From contig CM014271.1 in the NCBI GenBank assembly GCA_004135705.1, positions 36,422,750 to 36,486,749 on the forward strand: a stretch of 64,000 nucleotides of DNA. Reading direction: 5' to 3'. The notes below the pieces were generated by a model that ran no database searches, was not told where the DNA came from, and worked only from the letters and a program-made list of their open reading frames with translations. This DNA is from Alloteropsis semialata. Its lineage: Eukaryota > Streptophyta > Magnoliopsida > Poales > Poaceae. This document shows positions 56,217-64,000 of this stretch, piece by piece (the first letter of the stretch is position 1; the number at the start of each line of letters is the position of its first letter). The translations under genes and the position numbers were made by a program.

Positions 56217-56890
56217 TGTTAACAACCAAAATTGGCACAAGCCGAGGTAGACCGGTTAAACCGGTTACCCCGACCGGTCAAACCGGTCCTGGACTGGATG
56301 TTGCGGTTTTTGAAGGTTGCAACAATTGGCACTTCATCAATGACCAGAAGGATTGTAGGACTCGGCACAAGAATCAAGACAGAAGATGGCGCAAGAGGCG
56401 AAACCGAGCCCAGACCGGTCTAACTGGTTTGGAGGACCGGTTAGACCGGTTTGCCCTGGAGTTCGACTAGGTTTAGGATTCCGAGATTGTAATGGGTTGT
56501 AACTTGGTTTCCTTGCGGGACAAGCCCTACCCTCCCTATAAATATAAGGGGATTCGGCCGATTGAGGGCAGACCCAATCGATTCAATCAAATCTACTATT
56601 TTTGCCTTTACCTTTTTGCATTATCTTTAAACCCTAACTTTTCCAACCTCTACTTGCTGTTCTTCCTGCGTCTTCGCGACGTTTGAAGGCGTCCTAGGTG
56701 GCCTGCCGACCCTAGGGCACCTCTGAGCGCGTTCTCACTGACGGATCCTTCCGGAAGGCGTTTTTAGGGCGCGCTCTTGTTTTCCCTGGAGGAACCGGTC
56801 TGACCGGTCTGCGCAGGGAGACCACGAGTAGCTCGTTTGCGTGCTGCACGATCTAGCGCTCTCGTGTGTTGACCTAATTCTGCGTCAACA
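56217..56890 (+). repeat. 3' LTR of the ACCGGT-dyad gypsy element
   Basis: 674 bp from TGTTAACAACC to GCGTCAACA, preceded by an AAAAATAGGGGGCATA polypurine-like tract. Dyad clusters are at 56248-56290, 56411-56455 and a shorter one near 56797. TATAAATATAAGG is near 56536. Confidence 0.87.
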
Positions 56891-57846
56891 ATATCATTTA
56901 TCCTTTGCGGCCGCTGCCGAAGGTAATTAGCTCATACACCAGGCTTTGGCGTGGGTGAAAAGAAATCACCGACAATGCCTTCACCAACCAACATTCAGCG
57001 ACCACACGATGATCAGTACACGAAGTGACTTGTGTGACCCTTGGCCATCTGATCAAAACACTAGGCAATAGCTATAGATCTAGTAGTAATTTATTCCTGG
57101 AATAAATATATACATCAAAAAAAGTTGTTGCACCTATGCTGAGTCGCAAGTAGGTAATTTCACCACAAGAGTCCTAACCATCTGAGCATAGAAATCCTTA
57201 GATGTCAAAATCGTTTTATCTATTATGGATTTTGAAATCGATCGTGTTATATAGTTTGCCATGACTTCAATGGTTTTATAAATACAACATATATATCTTA
57301 TATTTTGAATATTGTATCGATACAGAAATTGAAATACCTATCATCCGAGCGTCCCTTAGCTTGTTAATCCCTTTATTCTTTCTTATCAGTTCTTAGTATT
57401 AAATTCCAGATTTTTTAAAAAGTAGATTCGGATTAATTACTACCTTTATAACTTTTAAGGTATATAATATTTAAGAGTTATGCATGTGAGTTGAACTGTG
57501 GTCACTTGGTTAAAGACCACAACGAACTCATTTTCTCCTTTTTTTTTCCCCAAAGACCAAAGACAGGTGTAGTGATGTAACAAGTCATAGCCAATGTAGC
57601 TTGTTTATACAAATGTATTGGTCAGACAGCGTGTATTCGCATATGAGAAAGAAGAAAAGAATTGAGCATCTTGTATTGTATAAATAGGGGCACACTGCTC
57701 ATGCTCACAGGGCCAGTCCAGCCAGCTCTAGCTTCTCTGTGTCTCGTATTCTTTTCCTTTCTTTTTTTTTTTTGTTGTGTGAACGATATTTCGCATCACA
57801 CACAAACCTGAAAAGTGCAAGATCTAGTTTGATCCCTTCTGCACCG
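56891..57846. other. AT-rich DNA and upstream region of the fourth F-box copy
   Basis: No gene up to 57660. A pyrimidine run near 57755-57775 precedes the F-box start at 57847. Confidence 0.5.
57679..57687 (+). promoter_or_regulatory. TATA box upstream of the fourth F-box copy
   Basis: TATAAATAG lies about 160 bp before the ATG at 57847, in AT-rich surroundings and followed by GC-richer leader sequence, a plausible core-promoter position. Confidence 0.55.
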
Positions 57847-59241
57847 ATGGGAAAGGGCAGACCTCGCAACAAGTCCAAGCCCAAAGCCAAACAGAGGACA
57901 GATCTGCCTGCCGCGCCGACAACCGTTGACGACCTCCCCGACGAGCTCCTCCATCAGGTCCTCATGGGTCTCGGGCACTCGGCTCGCCGCTCGACCTCAT
58001 CCGTGCAGCGGCCACGTGCAGGCGCTGGCGCCGCGCCATCGCCGGCGAGGGCTTCCTCGGCCGCTTCCACGACGTCCACCTCCACGGCGCGCCGCGCGTC
58101 GCCGGCCACTACCACATCACCGACGCGCAGCCCCCGGACGTGACGGGAGTACTGCGCTGGCCGCAGAGGAAGCCGGCCGCCTTCGTGCCCTCGTCGCCGC
58201 CTCGCCGGCCGTCGTTGACGCTGGCCTCTTCTCCCTCGATTTCGTCTACGTTCCGCCGGAGGAAGCCTCTCGCCGCACGCGCCACAATTTCCCCCGCCGT
58301 GTACGGCACAACCGGTGCCGGGAGATCGTCGACAGCCGCGGCAGCCTCCTCCTCCTGACCAACGGGCCGTGGCGAGACTCGAGAGTCCATAGACCCGAGG
58401 CGCTGGTCACCGGACTTCATAGTGTGCGAGCCCGTGTCACGGCGGTACCAGGGTTTCACGCGCCCGGCCGACCTCAGCCATCTCCCATTGCTCGCCGCCT
58501 TCCTGCTCGACCCCGGCGGCGGCGGCGGGGCGGCGACGCCATGTCAAACTTCAGGGTGCTGTCCGTGCTCTACGAGCGCGACAGGTCGTGGTACCAATTC
58601 GGAACGCCACGGGCGTCCTTGTTTGTTCCAGGTAGCATCGTAGCGACGGCGGGTGGCACATATGTTGGCACGCGATGGACGATGTTGTTGAGGTCCCCTC
58701 AATGGAGACGATCCACCTAGCCGGTTCATCCGCCGGGAGGGTCTAGTGGTCTACTGGGGGATCGAGTACCGTGCTTGCCCTCGACGAGAGCACGCTCAAG
58801 TTCTCGCTCCTCACGTTCCCGGCGCGCATGCGGGGGCCGTATCGGAGGACGAGCTTCCGTGTCATCGGCAGTAGCGTGGACGGCGATGACAAGGCGCGCG
58901 TCATGCGCGTCAACGGCGAGGAGCTCGAGGTCTTCGGCCATCTCCCGGATTCCGGCCAGTGGGTCATGGAGAAGAGCATCGGGCTGAGGGACGCCACGGC
59001 AGGGCTGCCCGGTTGGGACCATCGTTTCTTTTGGCTCCCGGCGAGGATCGTCACTGCGGGGAACACGTTCGTGGTGTTGACGCCGGCGGAGAAAACCTGG
59101 CTCTTCTCTGTAGAGCTGGAGACCAGACCATGGAGGTGGAGCACGACTGCACGAGCACGTGAGGAACCAGCACATGGGGCCGTCGTACCCGTGCGCTCTG
59201 CCATGGCCTCCAGTTCTGCAAGCTTGCGTATATCGCGGTGA
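57847..59241 (+). pseudogene. F-box gene with several frameshifts
   Basis: The start MGKGRPRNKSKPKAKQRT and F-box DLPDELLHQVLMGLG match the paralogues, but the frame is lost near 57975 inside the F-box. Pieces of the usual C-terminal region follow in different frames: FSLDFVYVPPEE and DSRGSLLLLTNGP, then EPVSRRYQGF, then DAMSNFRVLSVLYERD. A stop and disorder near 58740 precede an open block from 58771 with LALDESTLKFSLLTFP, RTSFRVIGSS and KTWLFSVELE. At least four frame changes are needed. It is closer to the 17908 and 1107 copies than to the 9355 one. Now non-coding, although the TATA box remains. Confidence 0.8.
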
Positions 59242-59245
59242 TGAC

Positions 59246-59625
59246 TGTTGGAACCGAGCTCACAGATCACTCTCTCTCTCTCGCCGGACGGAAGTAGAAG
59301 ACGATGAACTGTAGACACGATTTTGGCGACGAACGCCGCGGCCGCCATACGGCCTGTATCTTGGCTGTTTTATTGCTCAGATGAACTCGACTCACTCCGG
59401 CACACAAGGATTACATGACCATTTATAGGCCTCGGCAACACAGCACCCACACCACCACACGCTCCAGCGAATTCGACGCCTACGCACGCACGTTCCTTGC
59501 GACCAGGCTTCTTCTGTTCGTGAGCACCTGACTTCACGTAAGAACCGGTCGCCGTCCTCATCCGCGAGCCAAACGGCGTCCCTTCTGTTGCATCATCTGC
59601 GATCCTCCCGACCTGGGTCATCCTT
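59246..59625 (-). mobile_element. LTR-like fragment, minus strand, cut by CACTA
   Basis: On the minus strand it shows a TATAAATGG box (about 59436), an AATAAAACAG polyadenylation-like signal (about 59370) and an end of CGAGAGAGAGAGAGTGATCT then CGGTTCCAACA at 59246, the layout of the 3' half of an LTR with a CA end. The other end is lost at the CACTA boundary (59626). It lies 4 bp after the F-box pseudogene stop. A target-site duplication is not visible. Confidence 0.45.
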
Positions 59626-59639
59626 CACTACCGGAAATC

Positions 59640-59995
59640 GGACGTTTGCCGTGTGCTAGGAAGTTTGCCGTGCGCATTATTTCGGGCACACGGCAAATGT
59701 CCCTTTTGCCGTGTGCCCGAAATAATACACACGGCAAAGTAAAAACACACGGCGAATAGTGTATTTGCCGTGTGCATGGATGAGGAGCACACGGCAAACA
59801 TAAGCACACGGCAAAATCAACATGTTTGCCGTGTGCCTAACGTCAGGCACACGGCAAATATGAGCTCCAGTGACGGCCGTTGCCCGGCCGTCAGTGTTTG
59901 CCGTGTGCCTGAGGCAACACTCGGCAAAACTAAATTTTTGCCGTGTGTTTTATTCATATGCCGTGTGTTACATGTAGGGCACACGGCAAAATGAT
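59640..59995. repeat. Subterminal TTTGCCGTGTGC repeat array
   Basis: Roughly sixteen copies of a 12-bp word, TTTGCCGTGTGC or its complement GCACACGGCAAA with minor variants, alternate in orientation. A smaller group of three recurs at 60799-60855. Such arrays bind the TNPA-like protein in characterised En/Spm elements. Confidence 0.88.
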
Positions 59996-60887
59996 TAAAA
60001 AAATTTTGATTTAGCCCTCCCAACTTTTTCTTCTAACCACGTACTTGACGTTGTATTCTATTTTAAAGTTTAGAATTTTTCTTGGTCCTTTTGCTGTATT
60101 TACTCATTTAATTTTATTAGATTGATTTTTTGCCGATAACGCAAATTTGAACCGGAAGTGTTTTCTATAATGGATTATAATGATTAGAAAAATGATAATC
60201 ACACTATTGAGTCCAATGTGATACCATATCCATGAAATGGAATGGCATTTCGAATATGTAGCTGACGAACCATAACCAGGAACGTGTGGCCGAATCGTTT
60301 TAAAATTTTATAAAAAGCAAACAGACTCTGAAAATCATAAAATTTGTTCTGTTATCATGATATCATACGTGGAGGCTATGGTAAAAAATTGAGAAGGTTT
60401 CACACAAGTTGTCATGCACGCTACTTACAAATCGAAGCATCTCCGAAGAAGATTCATAGAGTTCAGAAAGAGCTGTTATGATTTCGAAGCAAAGTGACGG
60501 TAGAATTGTGGTTTCACTTCAAAACTTTTTGCATATGCAACACACAACCTAGATTGCTTCATGCCAAAATTTGGTTATTTTTCAGATACGTTTGATAATT
60601 TTTATTTTCTTTTTCATTTACATGTGTGATATTTATTGGAATTGAGCTATGTAACTGCATAAAATAATAGATTTTTTTGCATAGAATCATGAATTATGGA
60701 GTCACTTTGGCAATGTGAAAAATGTGACTAAGTTATGCAAACGTTAAATACTCGATCAAATCTTGAGATGTTGAAATTAAAAAAAAACAAAACCGACTTT
60801 GCCGTGTGCCATGAATCCGATTTGGCACACGGCAAAGTCGATTTGGCACACGGCCAAATCGGCGCCGATGCTCGCCAGACCGGCGCC

Positions 60888-60974
60888 ATGAACCGTCTTC
60901 CACCGCGGCGGTCCAGCGAGCATCACCTCGTGCGGCCGCGATTCATGGCGCCGATGCTCTTCGGCCCGGTTCAG
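60888..60974 (+). other. Candidate 5' exon inside the CACTA element
   Basis: An ATG at 60888 opens 29 codons (MNRLPPRRSSEHHLVRP) to a good donor CAG|GTTAGT at 60974/60975. This GC-rich patch directly follows the subterminal repeats, where CACTA transcripts often begin. No acceptor could be assigned and no domain is recognised. Confidence 0.25.
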
Positions 60975-62794
60975 GTTAGTTTACCTTCCTTGCTCTCTGA
61001 TTCGGGTGGGGATTTAGTAGGTATTTGGGTTCGATTTAGGGTTTAGGGTTTCATCCTCGATGCACTGTTGATGCTGCAATGTTGCAAGTTAGAAATGCAG
61101 TTCACGTGGTTCGATTTAGGGATGTGGTCAGTGATTTGCTAAGTGATGCTAAGTGATGTGGTTCACTGATTTGCTCTCTGATAGAAATGTTGCAAGTTAC
61201 AACTTACAAATGTAGTGATCTGTCATGTATATAGAATACTATTTAGGGAAATCAATGTCGATTTAGTGATTAGGGTTTCACCTATGAGAATTATGTACTA
61301 AAATTTGACATCCCGTGCATTTAGCGCCTTGATTATGAAGCTGGAGACATGTTTTCTGCACTTGCTGTCATGTTCTAAGGTCTGGAAGAATAAGACTACT
61401 AGGTTGTGAATGTAAACTAAGGTTGCAATGTTGCAAGGTTGTCCTACTGGTGCCTACTGTGTGTTTTCAAATATTTTTTGTGCCGCTAAACTGAGATTAC
61501 TTCCTTGTCTATCTCTAGTGACTAAACCTTTTCAGCTATTTTGGACTGTTCATGTTGCAAGTTAGAACTGCACTTTATTTACATGTGTATATTCCTGCCA
61601 CCTTGTTTTGTTACTGTCCAAGCAAATGCTATGATGAACTTGTTTCTGTCCACCACTTGCCTACCGTGTTTTATTTATCCTATGCCTTTTTTGTGTCATA
61701 TATGGCTATGGGAATTTTTAGGATATAAGAACCACTCATATGTATTGCACAATGGGAATTTTTGGACTTCAGATGGTTGTGCTTGAAAATGCAGATTGGT
61801 AGGGTGCCTATCATCGGTATCAAATTGTTCGTGAATGCCTGGGTGCTTTAGTCAATTGCTATTGTTGTTTATGATTAGAGAACTGCTGTCACCTGACCTG
61901 CATATGACTAAAGTACTATATGATTGGCAAGTTGATGATTAGAGAACATGTTATTTGGCCTACATATGCTGAAGGAAGCATAGCTGACTGAACTGAATCC
62001 ATTTATTGGTAACTAGCCTGTCAATTGAGTTTACTTGTAGTGAAATGTGTAGTTATAGTTGTTCTTAAAACTAAGAACTGAAACAAATTATTTATAACAA
62101 ATTCTGTTAATAATCACCCTCACAATTGTTTTGGAACTAAGGTCTCTTAACTTATTTAGCTAATGTGCAGTTATATGATCTGTAGTAGATTTTTTAAAAA
62201 AGCCATGGCCTAGAGTATCTGAGCCTGCTAAAGATCTCGTCTGGACCCAAATCCAAACACACGGTTTACTACAGCACAAGTGCTTGGTAACTATCACCAT
62301 CCTCTGTTCCCATTGCACAGCAGGCTGCTGAGTACTATCTCCCTATGATTTTTATGGAAAACTGAACCTTAATTGGTTATGTGTCTGCATTATGACATTA
62401 ACCAAACATGTAAAATCACATTCTGGCAGTTACACAGAATATCTAGATGACTATGATTTTGGTAGTATGTTCAACAGAGTTAATGTATTGTTCTTTTTTC
62501 CTGAAATAAATGAGTCAATGTACAATACTTCTTTCTATCACTTTGTATTTTATCGAAATATGATGCTCGAAATTGATCATGAGTTTACTATATGTTTTAA
62601 ATTATTTTGTCATTTCTTTTTAATATTGTCAATTGAATGGGCAGAACATCTATGGTTACTTGACTCTAAAAATATGCAAGACATTCCTGGTGATGCTGTC
62701 CGAGCAAGGCTGAATGAGCTAAAGAAATAAGCACTAAGGGTTGCGAGGCCCCTCTAGGCTCCCGGAGCGACCAATACCTCCAGAGGGACGGCCG
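60975..62794. other. CACTA interior, no recognised gene
   Basis: AT-rich sequence. An open frame at 62392-62730 has no known domain; its end (WLLDSKNMQDIPGDAVRARL) is preceded by an acceptor-like TGGGCAG, so it could be exonic, but this is weak. Confidence 0.35.
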
Positions 62795-63794
62795 NNNNNN
62801 NNNNNNNNNNNNNNNNNNNNNNNNNNNNNNNNNNNNNNNNNNNNNNNNNNNNNNNNNNNNNNNNNNNNNNNNNNNNNNNNNNNNNNNNNNNNNNNNNNNN
62901 NNNNNNNNNNNNNNNNNNNNNNNNNNNNNNNNNNNNNNNNNNNNNNNNNNNNNNNNNNNNNNNNNNNNNNNNNNNNNNNNNNNNNNNNNNNNNNNNNNNN
63001 NNNNNNNNNNNNNNNNNNNNNNNNNNNNNNNNNNNNNNNNNNNNNNNNNNNNNNNNNNNNNNNNNNNNNNNNNNNNNNNNNNNNNNNNNNNNNNNNNNNN
63101 NNNNNNNNNNNNNNNNNNNNNNNNNNNNNNNNNNNNNNNNNNNNNNNNNNNNNNNNNNNNNNNNNNNNNNNNNNNNNNNNNNNNNNNNNNNNNNNNNNNN
63201 NNNNNNNNNNNNNNNNNNNNNNNNNNNNNNNNNNNNNNNNNNNNNNNNNNNNNNNNNNNNNNNNNNNNNNNNNNNNNNNNNNNNNNNNNNNNNNNNNNNN
63301 NNNNNNNNNNNNNNNNNNNNNNNNNNNNNNNNNNNNNNNNNNNNNNNNNNNNNNNNNNNNNNNNNNNNNNNNNNNNNNNNNNNNNNNNNNNNNNNNNNNN
63401 NNNNNNNNNNNNNNNNNNNNNNNNNNNNNNNNNNNNNNNNNNNNNNNNNNNNNNNNNNNNNNNNNNNNNNNNNNNNNNNNNNNNNNNNNNNNNNNNNNNN
63501 NNNNNNNNNNNNNNNNNNNNNNNNNNNNNNNNNNNNNNNNNNNNNNNNNNNNNNNNNNNNNNNNNNNNNNNNNNNNNNNNNNNNNNNNNNNNNNNNNNNN
63601 NNNNNNNNNNNNNNNNNNNNNNNNNNNNNNNNNNNNNNNNNNNNNNNNNNNNNNNNNNNNNNNNNNNNNNNNNNNNNNNNNNNNNNNNNNNNNNNNNNNN
63701 NNNNNNNNNNNNNNNNNNNNNNNNNNNNNNNNNNNNNNNNNNNNNNNNNNNNNNNNNNNNNNNNNNNNNNNNNNNNNNNNNNNNNNNNNNNNNN
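62795..63794. other. Assembly gap (1000 N)
   Basis: Exactly 1000 undetermined bases, probably a placeholder of unknown true size. It lies inside the CACTA element. Confidence 0.99.
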
Positions 63795-63840
63795 GTGTAG
63801 ATGAAAATGACTTTTACATTACTCGCTGATATGATAGAAG

Positions 63841-64000
63841 ATGGATGAACGTGCTTGGATGTACATGGGCTGGAAACGTGGGGGTGACTTCACTGTGGAT
63901 TGGATTCAAAAGACCGAGTCTTTCTTGGATCGAGCATTTGCAAAGCTTAAAGGAGGCAAGACCACTTGGTGTCCTTGCAGCAAATGCGGGAACACGCGTC
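63841..64000 (+). CDS. CACTA transposase N-terminus (transposase-associated domain), partial
   Basis: The ATG at 63841 begins MDERAWMYMGWKRGGDF, followed by WIQKTESFLDRAFAK and the zinc-binding-like CPCSKCGNTR, cut by the window edge. This matches the transposase-associated domain (PF13963-like) that precedes the TNP2-type catalytic domain in plant En/Spm elements. It presumably helps bind element DNA in the nucleus. A stop lies a few codons upstream (TGA near 63828), supporting this start. Whether the gene is intact cannot be judged from 53 codons. Confidence 0.75.
   Translation, partial: MDERAWMYMGWKRGGDFTVDWIQKTESFLDRAFAKLKGGKTTWCPCSKCGNTR

Larger units (their letters stand above)
47586..56890 (+). 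mobile_element. Ty3/gypsy retroelement with dispersed ACCGGT dyads, 9.3 kb
   Basis: Direct LTRs (47586-48300 and 56217-56890) enclose gag, protease, RT, RNase H and integrase in gypsy order, all plus strand. Motifs of the form ACCGGTCAGACCGGT or ACCGGTTAGACCGGT, usually in pairs, occur in both LTRs and at several points of the coding region. The coding DNA is notably AT-rich, unlike the GC-rich host genes. The 5' LTR start reads AGTTGAC where the 3' LTR has TGTTAAC. Flanking 5-mers (ACGGG and ATATC) do not match. Many in-frame stops, nearly all one transition from a sense codon, show it is dead. Confidence 0.88.
59626..64000 (+). mobile_element. Large CACTA (En/Spm) element, left part, extends past the window
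   Basis: It starts CACTACCGGAAATCGGAC at 59626 (possible target CTT at 59623-59625). It carries about 19 TTTGCCGTGTGC / GCACACGGCAAA words in both orientations between 59640 and 60855, the classic subterminal array of grass CACTA elements. The transposase gene begins at 63841. The interval 60980-62790 is AT-rich with no recognised domain and could be intronic or captured DNA. The right terminus is outside the window. Confidence 0.85.

Noticed and set aside
59246..59627. A complete solo LTR ending in CA at 59627
   Set aside because: The CA belongs to the CACTA terminus at 59626, and no 5-bp duplication flanks such a unit, so only a truncated LTR fragment is supported.
62741..63829. 362-codon open frame
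   Set aside because: It is nearly all N from the 1000-base gap.

Overview
This is a nuclear window from a grass (Poaceae). A panicoid such as a Panicum, Setaria or Sorghum relative is likely, but I cannot name a species. The clues are GC-rich, mostly intron-poor host genes of grass-expanded families (F-box, ATL-type RING-H2, CYP72-clan P450) set in AT-rich DNA full of grass transposons: Stowaway, Tourist and hAT MITEs, CACTA elements with TTTGCCGTGTGC repeats, a Tat-lineage Ty3/gypsy with antisense genes, Helitron-like ends and a LINE. There are no rRNA genes, convincing tRNA genes or CRISPR arrays. Two N gaps (36678-36979 and 62795-63794) limit what can be read.

Layout. 1-2700: AT-rich DNA with a degenerate minisatellite, then the only intact F-box gene (1107-2582). 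2700-5500: a 966-bp CACTA element carrying a tRNA-like segment, then unassigned DNA. 5180-6670: a two-gene RING-H2 unit (one minus, one plus), both frameshifted. 7415-9240: GC-rich, probably a non-LTR-derived repeat. 9355-10687: an F-box pseudogene broken by a 100-bp tandem duplication. 10850-14200: MITEs, an LTR and a possible CACTA remnant. 14290-15440: a second, more decayed copy of the RING unit. 17908-19252: a third F-box gene with one frameshift; a 5'-truncated LINE sits 57 bp after its stop and itself holds an 803-bp hAT element. 21119-29042: a cytochrome P450 (22588-24362, minus, one frameshift) between two inverted copies of an ~870-bp block; the right copy is a MITE-bounded inverted composite. 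29090-44540: a Stowaway MITE split by a 15.2-kb Tat-type gypsy, which is itself split by a ~4-kb solo LTR. 46211-47093: a MITE and a minus-strand solo LTR. 47586-56890: a second gypsy element studded with paired ACCGGTCAGACCGGT-like motifs in LTRs and coding regions. 57847-59241: a fourth F-box copy, a multiply frameshifted pseudogene. 59626 to the window end: the left part of a large CACTA element whose transposase gene begins at 63841.

The host content is therefore a small ubiquitin-ligase neighbourhood (F-box substrate receptors for SCF complexes and RING-H2 E3 ligases) expanded by segmental duplication and largely decayed, plus one P450. Everything else is transposon strata that can be ordered in several places by target-site duplications. 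The least ordinary structures are the dispersed ACCGGT dyads of the second gypsy element, the inverted MITE composite near the P450, the intron-containing antisense gene inside the Tat element, and the +1 frameshift placed similarly in the RING genes. I found no new multi-gene system.
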